Shown in pieces: positions 55,404-64,000 of a DNA stretch of 64,000 nt. Position numbers and translations under genes: made by a program. Source of the DNA: Lucinisca nassula (taxonomy: Eukaryota > Mollusca > Bivalvia > Lucinida > Lucinidae). A model generated the notes under the pieces. That model was not told where the DNA came from. It did not search any database and saw only the letters and a program-made list of their open reading frames with translations. Location: NCBI GenBank assembly GCA_963580285.1, contig OY757019.1, positions 64,624,587 through 64,688,586 of the forward strand. Reading direction: 5' to 3'. Position 1 is the stretch's first letter, and each line of letters begins with the position of its first letter.

Positions 55404-55512
55404 ATTTAGATCCTATAAGCGGTTTACCAATACTCTTGTGCTGTCGGTTTCAGCTCTGCGTGGAAACAGCATGCAGCCAATCTATTTCTTCATGCCCCAA
55501 CGGGCAAGGGCC
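55404..55512 (+). repeat. MR1 3' part following the retrozyme array
   Basis: agatcctataagcggtttac to ccccaacgggcaagggcc. The same retrozyme-to-MR1 junction recurs at about 58430. Confidence 0.75.
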
Positions 55513-55795
55513 GATGTATTAGGACAGGTTAGGGTAGGGTCGGTTCGGGTCGGGTCGGGTCCGGTATTGGGATATTAGGGTAGGTAGGGTAGGGGTAGGG
55601 TACGGTAGGGGTGGGTAGGGTAGGGTAGGGTATGGTAGGGTAGGGTAGGGTAGGGTAGAGTAGGGTAGGGTAGGGTAGGGTAGGGTAGGGTAGGGTCGGG
55701 AAGGTAGGATAGGGGTAGGGTAGGGTAGAGTAGGGTAGGGGTGGGTAGGTAGGGTGGGGTAGGGTAGGTAGTGTAGGGTAGGGTAGGGTACACAA
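55513..55795 (+). repeat. GGGTA pentamer array
   Basis: About 50 copies of tagggtaggg-type pentamers with interruptions (gggtcgggt near the start). The plus strand has continuous G-triplets, so G-quadruplexes are expected. The minus-strand frames rich in Leu-Pro-Tyr are products of the repeat. Confidence 0.95.
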
Positions 55796-57300
55796 AACCC
55801 ACCTACCCTCCAATACCTACCTACCTACCTACCTACCAACCCGTCAGTCCCGCCTGCCCGCCTGCAAGCCCACCCACCCACCAACCCGACAACCCACCTA
55901 CCTACCTAAAATCGACCTACCTACCTACCTTGCTACCTACTTAACTTCATACCTACCTACCAGCTTTCCTTATTAATTACCTCCCTTCTCACCTACCAAC
56001 TAGCCTGTGTACCTGCCTCCCTACCTACTTACCTTCTGAACCTACCTACCTACTTACCTGCCTGCCTACCTTCCCTAAAGACCTCCCTACAACCTATCTA
56101 ATTAACTGCCTACCTGTCTGCCTGCCTGCCTGCCTGTCTGCATGCCTACTTACCTACCTATCTGACTACCTACCTACCTAAAACCGTACATTACTACTGT
56201 ATGTATGTAAGTTTGTAGGTAAGTAGGTAGGTAGGTTGGTAGCAGGCAGGCAGGCAGGTAGGTAGGTAGTAAGTAGGTAGGTAGGTATGTAGGTAGGAAG
56301 GTATGTAGGTAGGTAGGTAGATAGGTTTGATTTGAGGTTTAACGACCCCATCAACACTTTATAAGACATTTTTGACGTTGCTTCCAATTTTGTGGGACTT
56401 TTACACGACATTGAGATGAAATGACATCTCAAGCCCTGTCGCCCAAAGGATTTATAAGCACAGATGGTCCGAATCGCAGCACTTCTACCCGTATACTACT
56501 ACTGTATGTATGTAGGTAAGTAGGTAGGTAGGTAGGTAAGTAGGTAGGTAGGTAGGTAGGTAGAAATCACTATTCATTGGCGTTTCAGACACTTACTGCA
56601 AGAACTAACATTTATAAAGAATAGTTCTTCCCCCGAACCATTAGAGATTGGAATGCCCATCCCGATTCGATTATTTCGACAGCTTAAGGTGTTGATGACT
56701 GTGTAACTAAGTTTACCTCTTTGGTTAGAGCTAGGGACTAACTTCCCATATCACAGGTCCTGGTGTATGAATGTCATTTGACTCGCCACCAGTAACAATT
56801 CTGATTCTAATACTTTGCCTTGACAGCCTTAGATCTTCCAAACGGTTTACTAGTAGGTAAATAGGGAGGTAGATAGGAAGGTTGGTATGTAGGTAGTTAC
56901 CTACCTGGAAAGGCAGGTGGGTGGACACGTAGGTATGTAGGTAGGTTGTGAGGGTTAGTATTTGGGATTGTAGGAAGGTAAGTTGGTGGGTATTGCGGGT
57001 GGGTAGGTAGGTATGTAAGAATGTCGGTAGTTAGGTAGATAGATAGGGTGAATATGGTGGGTGGGTACCTAACTATCTGAAACCGTACATTACTACTGAA
57101 GGCAGGCATGCACGCACCTATCTACACAAAACACACCGACCCTCCCCTCCCTACCTACCTGCCTGTCTGCCTACCTATCACCTACATACGTATCTAACTA
57201 CGTACATAACTGCCTACCTACCTATTAACCCCAAACTCACCTACACTCCAACACCTACCTACCCGAAACGTACCCGCCTGTCTGTCTACCAACCTACCTG
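55796..57300. repeat. satellite unit 1: CTAC/GTAG repeats
   Basis: ctacctac-rich blocks switch to gtaggtag-rich blocks at conserved spacers (aaaccgtacattactactg at 56183 and 57080). An MR1 piece is at 56330-56475, a LINE ORF2 end at 56575-56800, and another MR1 scrap (cagccttagatcttccaaac) at about 56822-56850. Confidence 0.85.
56575..56800 (+). pseudogene. LINE ORF2 3' end captured in the satellite
   Basis: The plus frame reads LAFQTLTARTNIYKE, then a stop, then FFPRTIRDWNAHPDSIIST, the end of a non-LTR ORF2. The inverse copy at 45850-46020 is part of a longer LINE remnant, and 59335-59590 is its duplicate in satellite unit 2. Confidence 0.75.
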
Positions 57301-58300
57301 TCTACCTGCCTACCAACGTACCTGTTTGCATGCCTGCCAACTTACCTGCCTGCCAGCCTGCCTACCAACGTACCTGCCTGCCACAATACTGCCTGCCTGC
57401 CTACCCGTTCTGCCTGCCTGCCAGCGTACCCGTTCTGCCTGCCTGCCTTTTGGTTCTGTCTGCCTACCTACCCGTTCTGCTTGTCTGTCTTCCTACCCGT
57501 TCTTCTTACCTGTCTGCCTACCCGTTCTGCTTGCCTGCCTACCTACCTGTTCTGCCTGCCGACCTGCCTACCCGTTCTGCCTGCCTGCCGGCCTGCCTAC
57601 CCGTTCTGCCTGCCTACATGCCCACTCTGCCTGTCTACCTGCCTGCCCGTTCTGCCTGCCTGCACGCATGCCCATTTGCTAGCCTGTCCGTTCTGCCTGT
57701 CTGCCTGCCAGTTCTGCCTGTCCGTTCTGCCAGCCGCCTACCTGCCCGTTTTGTCTGCCTTCCAGCCAATTCTGTCGCCTGCCTGCATGCCCGTTCTGCC
57801 TGCTTGACCGTTCTGCCTGCCTGCCTGCCTGCCAGCCCGTTCTGTCTGTCTACCCGCCTGCCCGTTCTGCCTGCCTGCATGCCTTCCCGTTCTGCCTGCC
57901 TGCATACCTGCCCATTCTGCCTGCCTGCCCGTTCTGTCTGTCTTCCTAACTGCCCGTTCTGCTTTCCTGACGGCCTGCCTTCCTGCCTGCCCATTCTGCC
58001 TTCTGCCTACCTGACAGCCCGTTCTGTCTGCCTGCCTGCCTGCTCGTCCTGCCTGCCTACCAGCCCGCTCTGCCTGCCTGTCTGCCTGCCCGTTCTGCCT
58101 ACTTGCTTGCCTGCCCGTTATGTTGCCTGCTTGCCCGTTCTGCCTGCCTGCCTTCCCGTTCTCCCTCACTTGCCGTTCTGCTTGCCCGTTCTGCCTGCCT
58201 GCACGTTATGTCTCCCTGGCCTGCGTGCCCGTTCTGCCTGCCCGGTCTACATTGACTTCCCGTTCTGCCTTGCCTGCCCTACCCTGTCTGCCTGCCTTTA
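57301..58300. repeat. CTGCC-CGTTCTGC minisatellite, unit 1
   Basis: About 1 kb of cgttctgcctgcctgcc-like words with variable numbers of ctgc(c) spacers, typically 16-24 bp apart. The 323-residue Cys/Leu/Pro frame across it is a by-product. Confidence 0.95.
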
Positions 58301-58330
58301 ACCGTATACTACTACTGTAGGAAAGTAAGT

Positions 58331-58537
58331 ATGTAGATGGGTAGGTCCAGAAAACTGTACACTACATGTTTTCCAGTTTTGTAGTGTATTCCTTGCTTCC
58401 AAAGGATAACCCTTTCTAGAACATATTTAGATCCTCTAAGCGGTTTACGAGTACTCTTGTGTGGTCGGTTTCAGCCTTGCATGGAAACATCATGCAGCCA
58501 ATCTATTCTTCATACCCAACGGACAAGGGCCGATGTG
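58331..58537 (+). repeat. retrozyme scrap plus MR1, duplicated junction
   Basis: ccagaaaactgtacactaca to aaccctttctagaacatatt is 3' retrozyme sequence. It is joined to the MR1 3' part (agatcctctaagcggtttac) exactly as at 55404. This marks the start of satellite unit 2. Confidence 0.8.
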
Positions 58538-58765
58538 GTAGGGTAGGGTACGGTAGGGTAGGTGAGGGTAGGAAAGGATAGGGTAGGGTAGGGTAGGGTA
58601 GGGTGGGTAGGGTAGGGTAGGATAGGGTAGGATAGGGTAGGGTAGGGTAGGGTAGGGTAGGGTAGGGTAGGGTAGGGTAGGGTAGGGTAGGGTAGGGTAG
58701 GGTAGGGTAGGGTAGAGGGTAGGGTATTAGGATATTAGGATGTTAGGGTAGGGTAGGGGTAGGGT
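58538..58765 (+). repeat. GGGTA pentamer array, second
   Basis: About 40 pentamers. The centre (58620-58715) is nearly pure tagggtaggg. Confidence 0.95.
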
Positions 58766-60210
58766 ACCTACCTACTTACCTACCCGCCCGTCAGGTCCGC
58801 CCGCCCGACTGCAAGCCCACCCACCCACCAACCCGGCGACCCGACTCCCTACCTAAAATCTACCTACCCACCTTGCTACCTACCTAACTTCATACCTACC
58901 TACCTACTTGCCTTACTAATTACCTCCCTGCTCACCTACCAACTAGCCTGTCTACCTGCCTGCCTACCTGCTTACCTTCTGAACCTCCCTACCTACTTAC
59001 CTGCCTGCCTACCTTCCCTAAAGACCTGCCTACCTGTCTGCCTGCCTACTTACCTACCTATCTGACTACCTACCTTCCTAAAACCGTACACTACTACTGT
59101 ATATATGTAAGTATGCAAATAAGTAGGTAGGTAAGTTGGTAGCAGGCAGGCAATCAGTTAGGTAGGTGTGTAGGTAGGTAGGCATGTAGGTAGGAAGGTA
59201 TGTAGGTCCGTAGGTCGCCCAAAAGATTTATAAGCATAGATGGTCCAACTCGCACCACTTCTACCCGTACACTACTACTGTATGTATGAAGGTATGTAGG
59301 TAAGTAGGTAACTAGGTTGGTAGGTAGGTAGAAATCACTATTCATTGGCGTTTCAGACGCTTACTGCAAGAACTGACATTTACAAATAATAGTTCTTCCC
59401 CCGAACCATTAGAGATCGGAATGCTCATCCCGATTCGATTATTTCGACAGCTGAAGGTGCCGATAACTGTGTAACTAAGTTTACCTCTTTGGTTTGAGCT
59501 AGGGCCTAACTTCCCATATTACATGTCCTGGTGTATGAATGTCATTTGACGTGCCAACTGTAACAATTCTGATTCCGATATTTTGCCTTGGCAACTTTAG
59601 ATCATCCAAGCTGTTTACCAGTACTCGTGTGCGGTCGGTTTCAGCTCTGCGTGGAAACATCATGAAGCCCATCTATTTCGTGAAGCCCCAAATGGGCGGG
59701 GGCCGGTAGGTAGGGCGGGTGGGCGGGCGGGCAGAGAAGCAGGCATGCAGGGGTTAGAAGGTAGGTAAATAGGGAGGTAGATAGGAAGGTAGGTATGTAG
59801 GTTGTTACCTACCTGAAAAAGACTGGTGAGTGGACACGTAGGTATGTAGGTAGGTTGTGGGGGGGTTAGTATTTGGGATTGTAGGAAGGTAAGTTGGTAG
59901 GTATGGCGGGTGGGTAGGTAGGTAGGTAAGAATGTTGATAGTTAGGTAGATAGGTAGGTTGAATAGGTTGGATGGGTACCTACCTACCTGAAACCGAACA
60001 TTACTACTGCAGGCAGGCACACACGCACGCACCTATCTACACAAAACACACCGACTACTCCCCTCGCTACCTACCTGTCTGCCTGCCTACCTATCACATA
60101 CATACATATCAAACTACGTACATAACTACCTACCAACCTACCTATCTACCCCAAACTCACCTACACTCCAACACCTACCTACTTACCTACGTACCCGACA
60201 CGTACCTGCC
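58766..60210. repeat. satellite unit 2: CTAC/GTAG repeats
   Basis: Repeats the order of unit 1: CTAC block with cgcccgactgcaagcccacc, spacer aaaaccgtacactactactg at 59083, LINE end at 59335-59590, MR1 3' part at 59600-59705, GTAG block, then spacer gaaaccgaacattactactg at 59990. Confidence 0.85.
59335..59590 (+). pseudogene. LINE ORF2 3' end, second satellite copy
   Basis: aaatcactattcattggcgt through gtcctggtgtatgaatgtca is about 93 percent like 56575-56800, with the same frame and decay. Confidence 0.75.
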
Positions 60211-61050
60211 TGTCTGCCTGCCTATTGGTTCTGTCTGCCTGCCTACCTACCTACCTGTTCTGCTTGCCTGTCTTCCTACCCGTTCTGCTTACCTGTCTGC
60301 CTACCCTTTCTGCTTGCCTGCCTACATGTTCCACCTGCCTGCCTGTTCTATTTGCCTACCCGTTTCTGCCTGTCTGCCGGCCTGCCTAGCCGTTCTGCCT
60401 GCCGACATGCACGCTCTGTCTGTCTACATGCCTGCCCGTTCTGCCTGCCTGCCAGTTCTGCCTGTCTGCCTACGCGTTATGCCTGCCTGGTCTGCCTGTC
60501 CGTTCTGCCTGCCGCCTATCTGCCCGTTCTGTCTGCCTGCCCGCCAATTCTGCCGCCTGCCTGCTCGTCCTGCCTTTCCGTTCTGCTTGCCTAACTGCCT
60601 GTCCGTTCTGTCTGCCTGCCCACCCGTTCTGCCTGCCTGCCTGCCAGCCCGTTCTGCCTGTTTACCTGCCTGCCCGTTCTGCCTGCCTGCATGCCTGCCC
60701 GTTCTGCCTGTCTTCCTAACTGCCCGTTCAGCCTGCCTGACTGCCTGGCTACCTGCCTGCCAATTCTGCCTTCTGCCTACCTGCAGGCCTGCCTGCCTGT
60801 TCTGCCTGCCTGCCAGTCCGCTCTGCCTGCCTGTCTGCCCGTTCTGCCTGCCTGTCTGCCTGCCCGTTCTGCTGCCTTCTTGACCGTTCTGCATGCCTGC
60901 CTTCCCGTTCTGCCTGACTTCCCGTTCTGCTTGCCCGTTCTGCCTGCCTGCCCGTTCTGTCTGCCTGGCCTGCGTGCCCGTCCTGCCTGCCCGGTATGCC
61001 TTGCCTTATCGTTTTGCCTTGCCTACCCTACCCTGTCTGCCTGCTTATAA
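60211..61050. repeat. CTGCC-CGTTCTGC minisatellite, unit 2
   Basis: Same repeat family as 57301-58300, about 0.84 kb, ending at ttataacagcataatactac. Confidence 0.95.
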
Positions 61051-62460
61051 CAGCATAATACTACTGTAGGTAGGTAATTATGTAGGTGGGTATGTATGTA
61101 GGCAGGTAGGTAGGTAGGTAGATAGGTAGGTAGATAGGAAGGTCGTTTTTTTGTATATAAGTATGTGTGTGGGTAGGTTGTTAGGTTTGTAGGTAGGTAG
61201 GTAGGTAGGTAGGTAGGTAGGTAGTTATGTAGGTAGTTACGTTTGATTTGAGTTTTAATGACCCCATAAACACTTTATAGGACATTTTGGAGACGTTGCT
61301 TCCAATTTTGTGGGACTGTTGCCCGATATTGAGATGAAATGACATCTCAAGCCCTGTCGCCAAAAGGATTTATAAGCATGATTGGTCCGACTCACAACAC
61401 TTTGCCCGGGCAGCCTTAGATCTTCCAAGCGGTTTACCAGTACTCATGTGCGGTCGGCTTCAGGTCTGCGTGGAAGCATCATGCAGCCCTTCTAATTCGC
61501 GAAGCCCCGATGGGCGTGGGCCGGTAGATAGGGCGGACGGGCAGACAGGCAGGCATGCAGGGGTTTGTAGGTGGGTAAATAGAGAGGTAGATAGGAACGT
61601 TGGTATGTAGGTAGTTATCGCCCAAGAAAGGTAGGTAGGTGGACACGTAGGTATGTAGGTAGGTTGTGTCGGTTAATATTATGGATCGTAGGAAGGTAGG
61701 TTGGTAAGTAGGTAGGTATAGCGGTTGGGTTTGTACATAGGTAGGTAGGTAAGAATGTCGGTAGTTAGGTAGATAGGTATAGAAGCTGCAGATAAGATTG
61801 ACAAGGCGGAGCTATCGTTTGTACCTGCCTTAGGAATATTCCATTAACAAAAAGGTAAACCAAGTCACCCGATTGTGTGAATTCAACTGTAACACAAGCA
61901 TAGCTGCGGCGTATATGACCATTTTGTAGAAAGCGTGCGAAAGGCACTACCGAATCTTCTGGTGGACTCAGCGACTTTGACACATATTGACAACACCTGA
62001 ATAGATCCGCCAAGTCAATCTTATCTGCGACTACTATAGGTTGAAAAGGGGGGGGGGTGGGTACCTACCTACCTACCTTAAACCGTACATTACTACAGGA
62101 GGCAGGCACATATCTACACAAAACACACCTACCCCCACCTTACCTACCTGCCTACCTACCACCTACCTAGGAACCTAACTACGTACATAAATATCTACCT
62201 ATCTTTCTGTCCAAATCTCACCTACCCTCCCACACCTACCTACCTACCGGTAAGCCCGCCCGCCCGCCCGCCCAACAGCCATCCAGCCACCAACCCACCA
62301 ACTCACCCACCCACCTACATACTTACCCAAAACCGACCTACCTTCCTACCCGCCTGTCTTCCAACGTACCTACCCGCCTGCCTACCAACGTACCTGTCTG
62401 CCTGCCTACCAACGTACCTGCCGGCCTGCCTACCAACGTACCTGCCCGCCCCCAACGGAC
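61051..62460. repeat. satellite unit 3: GTAG/CTAC repeats with MR1
   Basis: Lacks a GGGTA array. GTAG block to 61240, MR1 at 61245-61525 (gtttgatttgagttttaatg to gatgggcgtgggccgg), GTAG block, foldback insert 61778-62040, G-run, spacer ttaaaccgtacattactac at 62080, then CTAC block. Confidence 0.85.
61778..62040 (-). mobile_element. 260-bp element with inverted ends and an open frame
   Basis: GCAGATAAGATTGACAAGGC at 61788 and its inverse near 62006-62028 make inverted ends of at least 23 bp with two mismatches, extended by tatag at the outside. The minus strand is open from 62013 through the element (82 residues, starting MADLFRCCQYVSKSLSPPED). No family was recognised. It stands alone in pure satellite DNA. 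Confidence 0.6.
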
Positions 62461-62935
62461 CTGCCTGCCTCTGTACTACCTCCCTGTCCGTTCTGCCTGC
62501 CTGCCTACCTGTTCTGCCTACATGCCTACCGACCTGTTCTGCCTATCTGCCTGCCTACCCGTTCTGCCTGACTGCCTTTCTACCCATTCTGCCTGCCTGT
62601 CTGCCTGCTTTTCCGTTCTGCCTGCCTATCCGTTCTATCTGCTTTCCTACCCATTCTGCCTGCATACCTGCCTCCCTGCCTACCCGTTCTGCCTGGCTGC
62701 ATAACCGTTCTGCCTGCCTGCCTACCGGTTCTGCATGCCCGTTCTGCCTGCATGCCTGTCCGTTCTGCCTACATGCTTGCCTACCTTTTTTCCAGCCTGT
62801 GTGCCTGCCTGCCCGTTCTGCCTGCCTGGCCTGAATGCCCGTTCTGCCTGCCCGGCCTGTCTTGCTTGCGCGTTCTACCTTGCCTGCCCTGTTCTGTCTG
62901 CCTGCCTTTAAACGTTTACTTCTACTGTAGGTAGG
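62461..62935. repeat. CTGCC-CGTTCTGC minisatellite, unit 3
   Basis: About 0.45 kb of the same words, ending at tttaaacgtttacttctact. Confidence 0.95.
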
Positions 62936-63545
62936 TAAGTAAGTAGGTAGGTAGGTAGGTAGGTACCTATCTACACAAAATCCACCTACCCTCCCTAACC
63001 TACCTACCTACCTACCTAACTACCTACCCATAGTCCCGCCCGCACGCCTGCCTGCCAGCCCACCCACCCATCAAATCTACATACCTTCCTACCCAACTAC
63101 CTACCTTCCTACCCAACTTCCTACCTTCATACCTACCTGCCTGCCTACCTGACAACTAACCAGACCCTGCCTGCCTGCCTGCCTGCCAAAGACCCAACTG
63201 CCATCCCACACCTACCATCCCACTCCTACATATCTACCTACCTACCTTTGCCGGCCTCGGTAGCTCGGTCGGATGCGCGTCTGACTGGTGATCAGGAGGA
63301 CGCGGGTTAGATACCTGCCGGGGTCGGCAACATTCTGTCGGGGAGATTGATCATGAAATCTTTTCTATGGTCATTCTCTTCCTTCCGCTGATTCAAGAAG
63401 GGCAGTTGTCAGTTTATGGCGAAAGAATGTGCACTGTACTGGCTGGGTAAACTGACAAATACTGCCTACCTACCCCCACATACCTACCTACATACATACA
63501 AAAAAAAAACGACCTTCCTACCTACCTACCTACCTGCCTACTTAC
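62936..63545. repeat. CTAC-rich satellite with an SINE-1
   Basis: GTAG block for 30 bp, then ctacctac/ctgcctgcc mixtures. An SINE-1 lies at 63249-63470. A poly-A run is at 63500. Confidence 0.85.
63249..63470 (+). mobile_element. tRNA-derived SINE-1, second copy
   Basis: gcctcggtagctcggtcgga (A box), ggttagatacc (B box), gagattgatcatgaaatctt, and tail to aaactgacaaatac. CTAC repeats on both sides hide any target duplication. Confidence 0.85.
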
Positions 63546-64000
63546 CTACCTACAGTAGTAGTATGCGGTTATAGGCAGGCAGACCGGGTAGGGTAGGCAA
63601 GGCAGAACGGGAAGGCAAGGGAGGCCGGGCAGGCAGAACGGGCACGCAGGCCGGGCAGACAGAACTGGCACGCAGGCAGAACGGGCAAGCAGAAGGGGCA
63701 AGCAGGCAGAACGGGAAGGCAGGCAGGCAGAACGGGCAGGCAAGCAGCAGAACGGGCAGGCAGGCAAGCAGGCAGAACGCACAGGCAGACAAGCAGGCAG
63801 AACGAGCAGATAGGCAGGCCGGCAGAGCGGGCAGGCAGACAGACAGGCAGGACGGGCAGGCAAGCAGACAGAACGGGCTGGCTGGTAGGCAGAAGGAAAG
63901 AATGGGCAGGCAGGTAAGCAGACAGTCAGGCGGGCCGAAAGGGCAATTAGACAGGAAGGCCGAACGGCCAGGCAGGCAGAACGGACAGGCATGCCAAAGG
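63546..64000 (-). repeat. CTGCC-CGTTCTGC minisatellite, inverted copy
   Basis: gcaggcagaacgggcaggca is the inverse of the unit 1-3 words, and the boundary spacer is also inverted (cagtagtagtatgcggttat at 63553). It runs out of the window. Confidence 0.95.

Larger units (their letters stand above)
54487..55409 (+). mobile_element. four tandem retrozyme units, family 1
   Basis: Hammerhead motifs begin at 54502, 54763, 55021 and 55281, giving a 258-261 bp period. Each unit runs gaggcctaattggccgaaac, cagaaaacctgtacactc, gtagtgtattccttgcttcc, aaaggataaccctttctaga, cactacagctggtgt and caccatagtgtagtttatat. It has no open frame. The array sits within an MR1 copy: MR1 words tctcaagccctgtcg precede it and agatcc-tataagcggttt follow it. 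Confidence 0.85.

Noticed and set aside
54487..55409. CRISPR array
   Set aside because: Units of 260 bp repeat over their whole length without unique spacers, and the genome is animal.
55513..55795. Telomere
   Set aside because: The pentamer GGGTA is not the animal TTAGGG unit, and normal repeat-rich sequence follows on both sides.
57330..58301. 323-residue open frame rich in Cys, Leu, Pro and Ala
   Set aside because: It follows the CTGCC/CGTTCTGC minisatellite, several frames on both strands stay open in the same region, and the same happens in units 2 and 3 with different frames. A by-product of the repeat, not a gene.

Overview
This window looks like accessory, transposon-dense nuclear DNA of an invertebrate animal, most likely a bivalve or other mollusc. 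That rests on the tRNA-derived SINE heads, a dispersed repeat tail typical of bivalve genomes (23.35-23.45 kb), hammerhead-ribozyme tandem units of the retrozyme type, and a Polinton/Maverick-like element. No intact host protein-coding gene was found. Almost every open frame belongs to a broken mobile element or is read through by a simple repeat.

Layout. 0-5 kb: two degraded Tc1/mariner elements, one with both inverted ends (3420-4964), plus MITEs. 5-9 kb: a hammerhead retrozyme (5.8-6.3 kb) and a 0.9-kb TIR element. 8.5-19.3 kb: a family of long non-coding repeat blocks present in opposite orientations on both sides of a 59-bp minisatellite (13.25-14.99 kb), with an AT-rich palindromic array at 9.6-10.5 kb. 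19.6-25.2 kb: a scrambled partial Polinton-like element (copy 1). 25.5-33 kb: foldback elements, a tRNA-SINE with a huge CA tail, diverged tandem repeats, and two 0.9-kb TIR elements. 33.2-44.8 kb: a second Polinton-like element (copy 2), about 11.5 kb, with recognisable inverted termini. Its genes are a zinc-ribbon protein, protein-primed DNA polymerase B, several conserved genes of unknown role, a probable capsid protein and an FtsK/HerA-like packaging ATPase. All are broken by frameshifts, stops or insertions. 45.8-48.4 kb: LINE reverse-transcriptase remnants. 50-55.4 kb: TIR elements and a four-unit hammerhead array. 55.4-64 kb: higher-order satellite DNA built of GGGTA, CTAC/GTAG and CTGCC-CGTTCTGC repeats, including fragments of a LINE 3' end.

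How the parts relate. The two Polinton copies are complementary: copy 1 keeps two genes that copy 2 has lost, and copy 2 keeps the polymerase, capsid and ATPase region. They read as a virus-like transposon lineage that has died here. The hammerhead units form two sequence families. Four of the eight copies examined keep the catalytic core, two of these keep good pairing in stems I and III, and one unit landed inside the Polinton capsid gene. Nesting gives relative ages: MR1 repeats and Polintons are older than several SINE, MITE and 0.9-kb TIR insertions.
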